Of a stretch of 64,000 nucleotides of DNA, positions 52,839-61,517 are shown piece after piece (within the stretch, counting starts at the first letter, position 1; the number at the start of each line of letters is the position of its first letter). Below the pieces are notes generated by a model that saw only the letters and a program-made list of their open reading frames with translations, was not told the origin of the DNA and ran no database searches. A program made the translations under genes and the position numbers. Source of the DNA: Bradyrhizobium algeriense (lineage in GTDB: Bacteria; Pseudomonadota; Alphaproteobacteria; Rhizobiales; Xanthobacteraceae); NCBI RefSeq assembly GCF_036924595.1, contig NZ_JAZHRV010000001.1, positions 4,960,001 through 5,024,000 of the forward strand, given 5' to 3'.

Positions 52839-54608
52839 TCATGACCAGGTCTTCCGAGCAATTGCAGGAACGCGATTGAGAACGGCACCGAGCACCTTGC
52901 GGCCTGCAAGATTGAGTTCGATCACGCCGTCTCTTGCCTGGTCGACTGTCGTTTTCCCGAAGTCGACCACGATGATCACCTGGTCAATGTGGGAACTGAG
53001 CAGCTTCCAATGATCCGACGACAGCAGCGCTGGCAGATCGACGATGATCCGTTCGAACTCCAGCCGGGATTGCGTGAGTACTTCCGTCGTCCGTTCCATC
53101 AGGAGCCGATTGGTTTCGCCCGGCTCGAGGTAACTTTCGGCAGACGGCAACAATGCCAATGCAAGAGCACCAGGCCCGACCGCTCGCTCGGACTCCTGTC
53201 GTCCATCCGGCTGCGACTTTGTCGTCGTTCCGGCAGCCAGCTCCTGACTCAGTGTCCGGCTGTCAGCGCAGCTATCGACCAGAATGGTTCGTGCGCCGCT
53301 CCGCGCGTATTCATTGGCCAGGCATGCCGCAACCGTCGTCGACCCCTCTCCTTCGCAACAGGCGATCACGCCGATGCACAAGACATCCGGATTCGCCGTC
53401 AGCGACGCGATAGTCGTTCTTAGCCTTCGAAGATCGGTCTTCACCGAAGCGCTCAGGCGGCCGGCCGCAATCCTGCTCAAGGTACCCGCAGCGTCTCGGG
53501 CCGCCGCGCTCCTGCTGAACCACCGCAGCTTCCCTTCCCGCCAGATGCCCGCCTCTGAAAGATCATTGATCGCACCAAGGGGGGCTATTCCGACATTCGT
53601 GTTCAGCTGCGCCAGGGAGCGAACGGCGCGATCGCCAGTGAGGCGTACCGCCGCAAACGCCGTTCCACTCAGTCCTCCCAGAACAACCGCGAATGCAAGA
53701 ACGAGCGAGGTGCGTGGGCTGCTCTTTCCCAGCGGGGCCGACGCCCGGGAAATGATTCTTACATCAGCGTCCGGATAGCTGATGCGCTGCAGCGTCTCGT
53801 TATATTGGCGCTGGAAATCATCGTACATCTTGCGATAACTGGTCGCGATGCTCTCGAGTTCTTCGAGCTTTGCTCGAGCGTCCTGGCTGGAAAGGGAGTC
53901 GCCGACGGAGCGGAAGCGGTTAACCCTGCGCGCCGCCTCGAACGCCTGCTGCTGCAGGGTCTCCAATCGCTCCGAGAGCCACTTGCCCTGCTCCTCTGCG
54001 AGTTTGGACTTGGCCTCGACTATCGTTCTGATAAACGATTCGGCGATTTCATTGGCGATCTCTGCGGACGAGTTCGGATCGGCGGACGAGAAGGCAATCT
54101 CTATGACTAAAGACTGTCCGATTCGTTTCGTTGACAGTTTGCCAGCAAAGCGTGACGCAACCTCACGAAATTCCGTCGTATCTGGAGGACCGGCCTCTCC
54201 TGCTGCGGAAGCCGTCGAAGTTGGAGTAAGCCGGGCCAGGACAGTTTGGAAAAGCGAAGGTCCGGTCGCGAACTCCGTCCGCTGCTCAAGTTTCAGCCGT
54301 GAAATAACCGAATTGGCGACCCGGTCCGACTTGATTACCTCCATCTGGCTCTCAACGCGCGACTGATCCGACGTCATCGTCGGAGGCATTGGCGCTGCAT
54401 TGAACAGTTCCGCTCCCCGGTTGGGGTCAATGATGACACTGGTCGTAGCCACGAATATCGGCGTCGCCAGCAGAAGATAGACCACAGCGGCAGAAACGGT
54501 CGCTGCGATGAAAGCAGCAATCGTCTTGCGGTTCTCCAGGAGAAAGGCGGCAATGTCCCAGACGCCGAACACCTTGTCATTCGATTCCGGATAGTGCGGC
54601 TGTCTCAT
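52839..54608 (-). CDS. Wzz/ExoP-like polysaccharide co-polymerase with defective kinase domain
   Basis: A 589-residue co-polymerase with two membrane helices (about 29-50 and 300-322) flanking a periplasmic coiled-coil chain-length domain. The cytoplasmic part resembles bacterial tyrosine kinases, but the P-loop reads CCEGEGSTTVA (residues 417-427), with Ser at the position of the catalytic Lys. The Walker B-like IIVDLPA and A'-like ILVDSCADS are kept. There is no tyrosine cluster at the C-terminus. It probably controls chain length without autokinase activity. Overlaps the polymerase gene by 4 bases. Confidence 0.88.
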   Translation of the reverse strand: MRQPHYPESNDKVFGVWDIAAFLLENRKTIAAFIAATVSAAVVYLLLATPIFVATTSVIIDPNRGAELFNAAPMPPTMTSDQSRVESQMEVIKSDRVANSVISRLKLEQRTEFATGPSLFQTVLARLTPTSTASAAGEAGPPDTTEFREVASRFAGKLSTKRIGQSLVIEIAFSSADPNSSAEIANEIAESFIRTIVEAKSKLAEEQGKWLSERLETLQQQAFEAARRVNRFRSVGDSLSSQDARAKLEELESIATSYRKMYDDFQRQYNETLQRISYPDADVRIISRASAPLGKSSPRTSLVLAFAVVLGGLSGTAFAAVRLTGDRAVRSLAQLNTNVGIAPLGAINDLSEAGIWREGKLRWFSRSAAARDAAGTLSRIAAGRLSASVKTDLRRLRTTIASLTANPDVLCIGVIACCEGEGSTTVAACLANEYARSGARTILVDSCADSRTLSQELAAGTTTKSQPDGRQESERAVGPGALALALLPSAESYLEPGETNRLLMERTTEVLTQSRLEFERIIVDLPALLSSDHWKLLSSHIDQVIIVVDFGKTTVDQARDGVIELNLAGRKVLGAVLNRVPAIARKTWS

Positions 54609-56041
54609 GAACCACGTCCCTGCAGCGTGAAATGACCCACGGCGATCAATGGATTGCTTTTCACCAACGCCGGAGCCGCACGCTCACGCAGTTGTCGCCC
54701 GCTAGCGGCAAGCGCAAAGAAGATGAAAAAGAGAAATCCAAGATCGACGCTACCAGCCGATATGCAGGCTGAGCCAAAGAGAGCGAGGCATGCATGCAGG
54801 CCTGCACGCGCGACAACATCCTCAAAAGAAATCGGCCTTCCCATAGTGAACACCGATGCCAGCGTCACGACGAACAGGAGCAAGCCGAGAACGCCCGTAT
54901 TGGCGAGCAAGGCGACCACAAAGCTGGACGCCCGGACACTCCCGAGCCCGGCGCCGAAGCCCGAAGTGTCCCAAAAGTTCTGCAGCGCGAAGTAATTCCA
55001 GCGCATGCGCTCAATCCCGGACTGGCTTGCCAGCTTGTTGAAGACGGCTGCATCGTACAGGCCCGCCACAGCCGACCAGATCGAAGGCACGAACAAGATG
55101 ACCACTAAAAGCAGGAACGGGATCATCGAGACGATAAAAAGATAACTGCAGTCCCTGCCGGTGGCCTGTCCGTTGGCGAGCTTCACAAGCGCACCGACCA
55201 GCATGAGCGACGAGAACATCGCCAAGGATCCATAGGCCGTCGTCGAAGTCGATAACAACAGCGATACTGCGAGAAGCAGCGCGAGCGATCCGGTGATGCG
55301 AGTGCGGAACCCGTACAGCCAAAGGCTCAGGGTAAATGCGTGGAAGCCCAGCGCCGCATAGCCGAAGGCGCCGGCTTCGGTGAATGTGCCGACGATGCGT
55401 TTGAATCCGCCGATTTCACCGGACTCGAGCATCCGGTAGTTGGCATTGCGGAGCCAGGAGAGCAAGAATCCGGTGTCGGTATAATGTGTGGCGACGTCGG
55501 CCACGGCCGAGGCGAGCAAGACCACCGCACACACGATCAACGCATTTGTGATACCCCTCGCCTGATCCCGGACCATAAGCGCCCAGGTGCTCATGAAGCA
55601 TCCGAGATCCGCGATGAGATAGAAGGCCTGCGTCGCATTGGCGGCCCGAGGCTTCAACGGAAGACTGACGATACCAATGTCGGCGTCGTTTCGCGCGAGC
55701 GAGTAGGCGTAGGTCAGGCCTTGAAACAGCCGCGGCATGAAAAATGCGGTTGCAACTGCGTAGATCGTGAACAGCAGAACCCAGAAACCGGGCCCCGCCG
55801 GCGCAAGACTCTCGAGCGCTGCCGTGCGCAGACGCAGCCGCAGTGCGAACGTCATCGCAAGAAAGATGGCGACTACCACGACCGGTGGGACGCTTGCGTC
55901 GCCCAGCGCCGGAACCTTGAACGCAGCCGCTGCCCCCAGCAGGGTAGCCAGGGCCATCACCCAGAACGCCGCGATTGGGCCCTGCCACAGCACCCAGAGG
56001 CCCGCCAAAATTGTGCCAATGCCGATAATCTCGATGGTCAT
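54605..56041 (-). CDS. Wzy/ExoQ-like polysaccharide polymerase
   Basis: A 478-residue membrane protein with about ten to twelve helices and one large periplasmic loop, as in O-antigen-ligase/polymerase proteins. A Wzy-type loop is seen in FWDTSGFGAGLGSVRASS. Sequence identity in this family is low, so the call rests on topology, this loop and its position between the co-polymerase and pyruvyltransferase genes. Overlaps of 4 bases at both ends show tight coupling. Confidence 0.82.
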   Translation of the reverse strand: MTIEIIGIGTILAGLWVLWQGPIAAFWVMALATLLGAAAAFKVPALGDASVPPVVVVAIFLAMTFALRLRLRTAALESLAPAGPGFWVLLFTIYAVATAFFMPRLFQGLTYAYSLARNDADIGIVSLPLKPRAANATQAFYLIADLGCFMSTWALMVRDQARGITNALIVCAVVLLASAVADVATHYTDTGFLLSWLRNANYRMLESGEIGGFKRIVGTFTEAGAFGYAALGFHAFTLSLWLYGFRTRITGSLALLLAVSLLLSTSTTAYGSLAMFSSLMLVGALVKLANGQATGRDCSYLFIVSMIPFLLLVVILFVPSIWSAVAGLYDAAVFNKLASQSGIERMRWNYFALQNFWDTSGFGAGLGSVRASSFVVALLANTGVLGLLLFVVTLASVFTMGRPISFEDVVARAGLHACLALFGSACISAGSVDLGFLFFIFFALAASGRQLRERAAPALVKSNPLIAVGHFTLQGRGS

Positions 56042-57279
56042 GCGCGAACCTTGCTGAGACGCATTGGGTTCAAGGCCCGTTCGGAATGTTCGATCAGCTT
56101 TGGCCGCGTCTCCCCCTTGAGCAGCCCCACCAGACCATCGATCGATGCCCCCGTTAATGTGAGTACACGCTTATGCTGGACCTCGCAGATCGTCTCGGCC
56201 CGCGCAGCGGCCAGGAGCTCCGGCATTATCTGCACAGCGTCATCGCTGAACTCCACCAGGTACCGGCTCCGTCCGACATTCGCAAAGAACGCCGCGAGCT
56301 TTGGGTCCCAACTCAATCCGACGTGCGCTACGCGGTAGGAGTATGCCAGGATGCATGCGTGCAGCCGGTGCGCGATGACCGCATCGAAGCTCCCCACCAG
56401 CTCCGCGAGTTCCCGGGGTGTCCTGCAGTCTGGCGCGCGCGTCAGCCCATCGTCACCACGGAACGAACCAACGACACGGTCCAGGCAAGTCCGGTCTTCC
56501 CGAGCTCCGTTCGAGAAGCAGGTGACGTCGTATCCCGATGCCAGCAGTCGCCTGATCAAGCTTCGATAGAGACCCATAACGGTCGTATCATCAGACTTTC
56601 CCTCCCCGTGATGTTGCAGAATGACCGGATGGGTCATCCCGACGCCAATAACAGGGCGCTTGCGCTGTCGCCGCACACTTGATGGCCACACCTGAGACGC
56701 CATCAGGCCGGGATCCGGCGTCACGACGACGCCCTTCACGCGACGCTGGCGTAGCCGTCTCGCAGAATCGCTGTCGCGCACGCCTGCGAATACCAGCAGG
56801 TCCGCATGCAACAGTGACGAGATCAGTGCTGCACCTCGTCCGGAGCGGCTTTCGGCGACACCTAGCCCAAACAAGGCGATCGGAACATTGTTGCGCTTGC
56901 ACTCCGCCGCCACAATCGACAGCTTGACCGGGAAGTTGAGGTCGCCGTCCTGGATTAGCTGGCCGCCACCGACAATCGCGAGATCGGCATCGCGTAGCGC
57001 TTCGCGCCAGACCGGTCGGCATTTCCTCCATATCTGAAGGCGAAGGATTGCCTCTACCAAAACATCGCGCAGCAAGGCGGGCATCATCTGCAGTGCCTTC
57101 AAGGCAAGGACACGACGGCCTGACCTCGCCGGACTGTCGCGATCGGTGCGTCCGGCAAGATCCAGAGCTTCAATGCCGACATCGGGTAGCCGCCGCCGAA
57201 GCTCGGCTTCGAGGCATTCGGCAATCACCCCATCACCGAGGTTCGGGCTGTACTTAACGTTGAAGGTGACAACCTTCAT
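56038..57279 (-). CDS. Polysaccharide pyruvyl transferase family protein
   Basis: A 413-residue protein of the PS_pyruv_trans family, which adds ketal-linked pyruvate to sugars. The opening NVKYSPNLGDGVIAECLEAEL, read in parts as NLGDGVIAECL, and IVGGGQLIQDGD and AHRLHACILAYSYR are the family blocks. The ATG at 57279 begins the protein-like part; upstream codons in the same frame are the shadow of the next gene. Pyruvylation would give the polymer a negative charge. Overlaps the polymerase gene by 4 bases. Confidence 0.88.
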   Translation of the reverse strand: MKVVTFNVKYSPNLGDGVIAECLEAELRRRLPDVGIEALDLAGRTDRDSPARSGRRVLALKALQMMPALLRDVLVEAILRLQIWRKCRPVWREALRDADLAIVGGGQLIQDGDLNFPVKLSIVAAECKRNNVPIALFGLGVAESRSGRGAALISSLLHADLLVFAGVRDSDSARRLRQRRVKGVVVTPDPGLMASQVWPSSVRRQRKRPVIGVGMTHPVILQHHGEGKSDDTTVMGLYRSLIRRLLASGYDVTCFSNGAREDRTCLDRVVGSFRGDDGLTRAPDCRTPRELAELVGSFDAVIAHRLHACILAYSYRVAHVGLSWDPKLAAFFANVGRSRYLVEFSDDAVQIMPELLAAARAETICEVQHKRVLTLTGASIDGLVGLLKGETRPKLIEHSERALNPMRLSKVRA

Positions 57280-57313
57280 GATACTACCACTCAACATCGT
57301 AACAGAGTGCGAT

Positions 57314-58489
57314 TCATCCGCCCCAGAACCTGCTCGCATGGACAACGCGCGCTCCGGCGCCGGACGGATTCTGATTCTGGTGGCCGCTAGCAACTGTCGC
57401 GTTTTCGCGCAATGCCCGTTCAACCGAACGCCTCATTTGGCGCTTGAAGCGCTCCTTACTGAAGCCGGCTGCATGCCGAACGATGTCGGTGGCGGAGAAG
57501 CTGATCGTCTCGGCGCGCGTGATCGCCTTCCCAAGCGCCTCCGTGGTCTGCTCCGAGAACAGCACGCCAGTAACGCCGTCGATAACTGTTTCGGTGGCGC
57601 CGCCGCGGCCGAATGCGATGACGGGCCGGCCGCTCGCCATCGCTTCGACCGGAACGATGCCAAAGTCCTCTTCACCGGGGAAAATCAAAGCAAGGCAACG
57701 CGCATAGTGATGCCGAAGGACTGCAAATGGCTGCGGTCCCATAATCGTGACGTTGGGCCGCGCGTGCCGCTTGAGAGTATCCAGCATCTCACCGCCGCCT
57801 ATAACGATGAGCCTCTTGCCAGACGCGTTGAAGGCGTCAACGACCAGGTCGGCCCGCTTATAGGCAACCAGTTCCCCCACCATCAGATAGTAGTCGCCGA
57901 CATCAGAAGCCGTAACCTGCTCGAAGGCGTCGACATCGACTGGTGGAAAGACAACATCGGATTCGCGGCGAAAGTATTTCCGGATACGCGATGAAACATT
58001 GTGGGAGTTGGCAACGAACAAGTCGACCCGAGCAGATGACCCCTGATCCCAGTTGCGCAGGTAGTGAGAGAACAGCGTCATCGCGGCGCGCGTCAGCAGG
58101 CCGGACGCGGATCTGTAGTCGTGGTACATGTTCCAGATGTACCGCATCGGGGAATGGCAATAGCAGACATGCACCGCATGCGCGGGAGGAATGATGCCCT
58201 TCGCGGGACCGGACTCGCTGCTGATGATCAAGTCGTAGCCGCGAAGGTCGATCTGCTCGAGCGCAAGCGGCATTAGCGGCAGATACTTCTTGTACCATAA
58301 CTTTGCCCGCGGCAGCTTGGCGATGAACGACGTGACGATTCGATGGTTGGCAATCGCCGGGGAGATGGACTCCGGCACCACTACATGCGTGAAGATGTCG
58401 GCCGATGGATAGAGTTCGCAGATGGCTTCGAGGACCTTCTCGCCGCCGCGCATCCCGACAAGCCAATAGTGGACTATTGCGACCCGCAT
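57314..58489 (-). CDS. Family 4 glycosyltransferase
   Basis: A 391-residue transferase with the N-terminal GMRGGEKVLEAICELYP motif and YCHSPMRYIWNMYHDY, typical of mannosyl- or rhamnosyl-type GT4 enzymes near ExoY-like initiators. The donor region reads FPGEEDFGIVPVEAMASGRPV with the two glutamates. The start overlaps the ExoY-like stop by one base. It probably adds the second sugar to the lipid carrier. A short 34-base gap separates it from the pyruvyltransferase gene. Confidence 0.92.
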   Translation of the reverse strand: MRVAIVHYWLVGMRGGEKVLEAICELYPSADIFTHVVVPESISPAIANHRIVTSFIAKLPRAKLWYKKYLPLMPLALEQIDLRGYDLIISSESGPAKGIIPPAHAVHVCYCHSPMRYIWNMYHDYRSASGLLTRAAMTLFSHYLRNWDQGSSARVDLFVANSHNVSSRIRKYFRRESDVVFPPVDVDAFEQVTASDVGDYYLMVGELVAYKRADLVVDAFNASGKRLIVIGGGEMLDTLKRHARPNVTIMGPQPFAVLRHHYARCLALIFPGEEDFGIVPVEAMASGRPVIAFGRGGATETVIDGVTGVLFSEQTTEALGKAITRAETISFSATDIVRHAAGFSKERFKRQMRRSVERALRENATVASGHQNQNPSGAGARVVHASRFWGG

Positions 58490-59223
58490 CAGTATGTGCC
58501 CTTGGCCGTAATCAGCACCGGCACAGTCTTCGCGATGATCTTTATGTCATTCCAGAACGACCAGTTCTCGACATAGTCCCGATCGATGGAAACGCGGCGC
58601 TCGTAGGAAACATCGTTGCGTCCGCTGACCTGCCACGCGCCGGTTAGACCAGGACGCGTCAGCAGATAGTGCCCCGCGCTCGGTCCGTACATTGTGATCT
58701 CTTCGACGACCACCGGCCGCGGACCCACGATGCTCATGTCGCCTCGAAGAACATTCCAGAGCTGTGGCAATTCATCCAGACTGGTTTGACGCAACACCAG
58801 GCCAACCGCAGTCACGCGCGGATCGCACTTTAGCTTGCGCGTTTCGGCCCACTCCCTCGCAGCCTCGGGATAATCACGAAGGTGCCGCGCCAGCACCGCG
58901 TCGCCATCCATTGCCATTGTCCTGAACTTCAGACAGCCGAAAGTGGAAGAACGAAAGCCGACGCGTGGTTGCCGGTAAAGAATGTTACCGCGATCCATGA
59001 CCTTCAGAAGCAATGCAATGAGGAGAAAGAGCGGTGCGAAGGCCAGAAGCGCAGACGAAGAAACGAGAATATCAAGTAACCGTTTCGGTACGCCCCCGAT
59101 CGGGTACCTTGCCGATCTCTGCTTGATGCGCCTGTCGATGAGTAGGCCGACTTCTGTGGTCGCACTCTTCGGCAACTGATACAACTGCATTAGCTTAAGC
59201 TCCAATGAGGGACCTTCATGCAA
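58489..59223 (-). CDS. exoY: ExoY-like undecaprenyl-phosphate sugar-1-phosphate transferase
   Basis: A 244-residue initiating transferase (bacterial sugar transferase family) that places the first sugar phosphate, probably galactose or glucose, on undecaprenyl phosphate. One membrane helix lies near residues 50-75. Signatures are complete: [40 protein letters not shown] and [14 protein letters not shown]. Two starts have plausible ribosome-binding sites (59223 and 59190). It is the first gene of the main minus-strand exopolysaccharide run, right behind the AT-rich leader, so its promoter probably drives the whole operon. Confidence 0.93.
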   Translation of the reverse strand: MHEGPSLELKLMQLYQLPKSATTEVGLLIDRRIKQRSARYPIGGVPKRLLDILVSSSALLAFAPLFLLIALLLKVMDRGNILYRQPRVGFRSSTFGCLKFRTMAMDGDAVLARHLRDYPEAAREWAETRKLKCDPRVTAVGLVLRQTSLDELPQLWNVLRGDMSIVGPRPVVVEEITMYGPSAGHYLLTRPGLTGAWQVSGRNDVSYERRVSIDRDYVENWSFWNDIKIIAKTVPVLITAKGTY

Positions 59224-59723
59224 GCCGTCCTCATTCCGCGGCTCGCGCCGCGGTCACGAGTGGGTCTCGCTAGTTGGTCTCGCTTAATCGGCAGTACCGG
59301 GAACAAATCTCTCGGTCAGCCCGCATCGCTAATAAGTGCGCAACTATTGTTGTTAATTAATGCGTAACTATTGGTGCATCGCAACTTGATTATTCTAACC
59401 CACTAATGCGCGATGCTTGTGCATATTGATCGCTCAGTGTGCACGCACCGCCATCGATCTCACGCTCGGGAGCTAGCGCATTCGCGGTAGAGTGATCACG
59501 TACACGCTGTATCAAAAATTTTTATTCCGAGAGAAACCGATCCAAAATCAGCTCGAAACTGAACTGAAGCTTGGTCTGCAATCCGCATTTGCGATCCGCA
59601 CCTAGCTTCATTCGTGAACTGGTACGGTTCTCGCATGCCATAAGCGCGCGTAAAAATTTCTGAGAATGAAATCGGGGGGAGTGGAACGTCTCGACGACGT
59701 TTTGGACGTAAACGAGGCCCCGT
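59224..59723. promoter_or_regulatory. AT-rich divergent leader region of the exopolysaccharide operon
   Basis: No gene is convincing in these 500 bases. From about 59300 to 59450 the sequence is much richer in A and T than its surroundings. It contains a near-perfect 13-base direct repeat, TGCGCAACTATTG (59337-59349) and TGCGTAACTATTG (59361-59373), and a partial third copy CGCAACTTG near 59380. The position just upstream of the first gene of the operon and the AT bias suggest a regulated promoter. I cannot assign -35 and -10 boxes with confidence. Confidence 0.5.
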
Positions 59724-60218
59724 ATGCGTACCGACCTCTCTCGCTGCTTCAAAGACGAGTGTGCTGCGCTCGAACTTGTCGAGGCCTGCATCTGGCCGAA
59801 CGGGGTTGTGTGTCCACATTGCGGCGAAAATAGTCGAACTAGTCTCCTAAGAGGATCCAGCACCAAGACCGGCACGCGCAAGTGTTATGGCTGCCGAAAG
59901 CTGTTCTCGGTGCGAACAGGCACAATGTTCGAGTGCAGCCACGTCCCATTTCACAAATGGCTGAAGGCTCTCTTCCTGACCGGGTGCGGCACGGAACCTA
60001 TCAAGCCATTTCAGCTCAGCCGGGCTATCGATGTCTCCTTCAAGACCGCCGCCCTTATGATCGCGCAGATCAACCAGTCTGCCGTCGCGTGCGGAATACG
60101 AACTTCTGAAGATAAAGCCGAGACTACTCTGCCTGCGCACGAGCGCTCCACGCTGGTTCCGTCGGAGTTCCCAACGGCTGGAGAACCGCAAATCTCGACC
60201 GTGAACTCACACGCATAG
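59724..60218 (+). CDS. IS1595-type zinc-ribbon protein, truncated before the transposase core
   Basis: A 164-residue protein that matches only the N-terminal part of IS1595-family transposases: a zinc ribbon with VVCPHCGEN and RKCYGCRKLFSVRTGT, then HKWLKALFL and a helix-turn-helix-like stretch. The DDE catalytic domain is absent; after about residue 125 the sequence is polar and unrelated. No terminal inverted repeats were recognised. Either a decayed insertion sequence or a domesticated DNA-binding protein. It is divergent from the exopolysaccharide operon. Confidence 0.65.
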   Translation: MRTDLSRCFKDECAALELVEACIWPNGVVCPHCGENSRTSLLRGSSTKTGTRKCYGCRKLFSVRTGTMFECSHVPFHKWLKALFLTGCGTEPIKPFQLSRAIDVSFKTAALMIAQINQSAVACGIRTSEDKAETTLPAHERSTLVPSEFPTAGEPQISTVNSHA

Positions 60219-60240
60219 GCCTCCGCAGGAGCCAGCCTCG

Positions 60241-60435
60241 ATGCAAAAGCTACCTGAGGTCCCGGATTTCGAGCCAGAGAAGCAAGATAGCGACACAAGC
60301 TCGGAACTTTATAACGACGATCTTATTGCGCAGTTCAAAAGCCGCCTGGGGCAACTCCTGCGGGCTGGCCGGCCACGAAAGCGCTCGCCCCGCAAGCAGA
60401 ACGACAAGTCAAACGGGGTGGGCAGGAATGACTGA
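60241..60435 (+). CDS. Small protein, acidic start and basic tail, unknown function
   Basis: A 64-residue frame with GGAG nine bases before its ATG, 22 bases after the zinc-ribbon gene. The first half is acidic (PEVPDFEPEKQDSD) and the last third is strongly basic (RPRKRSPRKQ). The composition and site suggest a real gene co-transcribed with the zinc-ribbon protein, but no family is recognised. Confidence 0.45.
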   Translation: MQKLPEVPDFEPEKQDSDTSSELYNDDLIAQFKSRLGQLLRAGRPRKRSPRKQNDKSNGVGRND

Positions 60436-60550
60436 CCGCCAATGCGATGTGATCGTCGGCCGGAGGCCGTCGAACTACAATAAAGCTTCTCGGCGATGAG
60501 CACTTTGCGCCAATACATTGCCATGACACGCACCTGGCGGGCGCAATTTC

Positions 60551-61513
60551 TCATCCGAGCCCATCCGACAAAAGACGAGATAAGGCGGCGCCGACATCCG
60601 ATTGGCGCGGCGGATCGGCCCCGGCCCGCCCGCATGTGAAGGCCGCGCAAATCGAGGCAAACGACAGCACTCGACAAAGCTCATCGGAATTCATCTGCGA
60701 CAGGGGGCGGGTTTTGATCCTTCCGATCGCACGCAAAGCGAATAGGAGCGCCGCTTGAAAACTGTCGCCAGCCCCAATGCTGTCCACCACATCTACGGCG
60801 GGGGCCTGAACCTCAACTGCGCCTACACTTCCATGCCACGCCTGCGCTCCCTTGATCCCACGGGTGACAACAACCAGGCCGGCGCCCGCCTCGATGAGCG
60901 ACCTGGCCTTTCCCGCATAGTCGTTGCCGCCGTATAGAAATTCAAAATCGACATCCGACATTCGCACGATGTCTGCAGCGGCCGCAAAAGCATTCATCTG
61001 ATCGACGTAGTGCGCCTTATGCCTGACCAGATTGGGCCGGCAATTTGGATCGAAGGAGATGGTGATCGAGCCGGCTGCGTCTTCGATCATCGCCAGCGCC
61101 TGGGCTGCCCCGTTGTCGTTGGCAAGCGTGGTCGATCCGACATGAATCGCTTCGATCTCGTCGAAGGGGATGGAGCCCTGCCGATAGGTCCAGTTTCGGG
61201 ACGCCGTCGCCTCGTCATAGAACGCATATTGCGGCTCGCCCGCGATAGTGCGGACGAAGGCAAGGGTCGTCTGGCAATCGCTGCGCGTCACGTAGCGAAG
61301 GTCGACCTGCGAGGCCGACGCATGATCGGCAATCATGCGGCCGAAGAGATCGGTGGAGATGCCGCCCACAAACCCCGCCGGCGCGCCGAGACGCGCCATG
61401 CCGACGGCGATGTTGAGACAGGATCCTCCGACAACTGGCACAGTCGCGTCGCGTCCATCCACGGACTTGACCGGCAGGAAATCGACCAGGGCATCTCCGC
61501 AACTCAGCAGCAT
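60551..61513 (-). CDS. PfkB-family carbohydrate kinase
   Basis: A 320-residue ribokinase/fructokinase-fold enzyme. The N-terminal signature GGSCLNIAVGMARLG and the catalytic C-terminal motif DSIGAGDSFQAA with the base Asp are intact. The ATG at 61513 opens the first strand (MLLSCGDALVDFLP). The sugar is not identifiable, though fructokinase-like members look similar. It lies 4 bases after the FGGY kinase gene and ends a minus-strand run of SDR, FGGY kinase and PfkB kinase. Confidence 0.92.
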   Translation of the reverse strand: MLLSCGDALVDFLPVKSVDGRDATVPVVGGSCLNIAVGMARLGAPAGFVGGISTDLFGRMIADHASASQVDLRYVTRSDCQTTLAFVRTIAGEPQYAFYDEATASRNWTYRQGSIPFDEIEAIHVGSTTLANDNGAAQALAMIEDAAGSITISFDPNCRPNLVRHKAHYVDQMNAFAAAADIVRMSDVDFEFLYGGNDYAGKARSLIEAGAGLVVVTRGIKGAQAWHGSVGAVEVQAPAVDVVDSIGAGDSFQAALLFALRAIGRIKTRPLSQMNSDELCRVLSFASICAAFTCGRAGADPPRQSDVGAALSRLLSDGLG

Positions 61514-61517
61514 GGCT

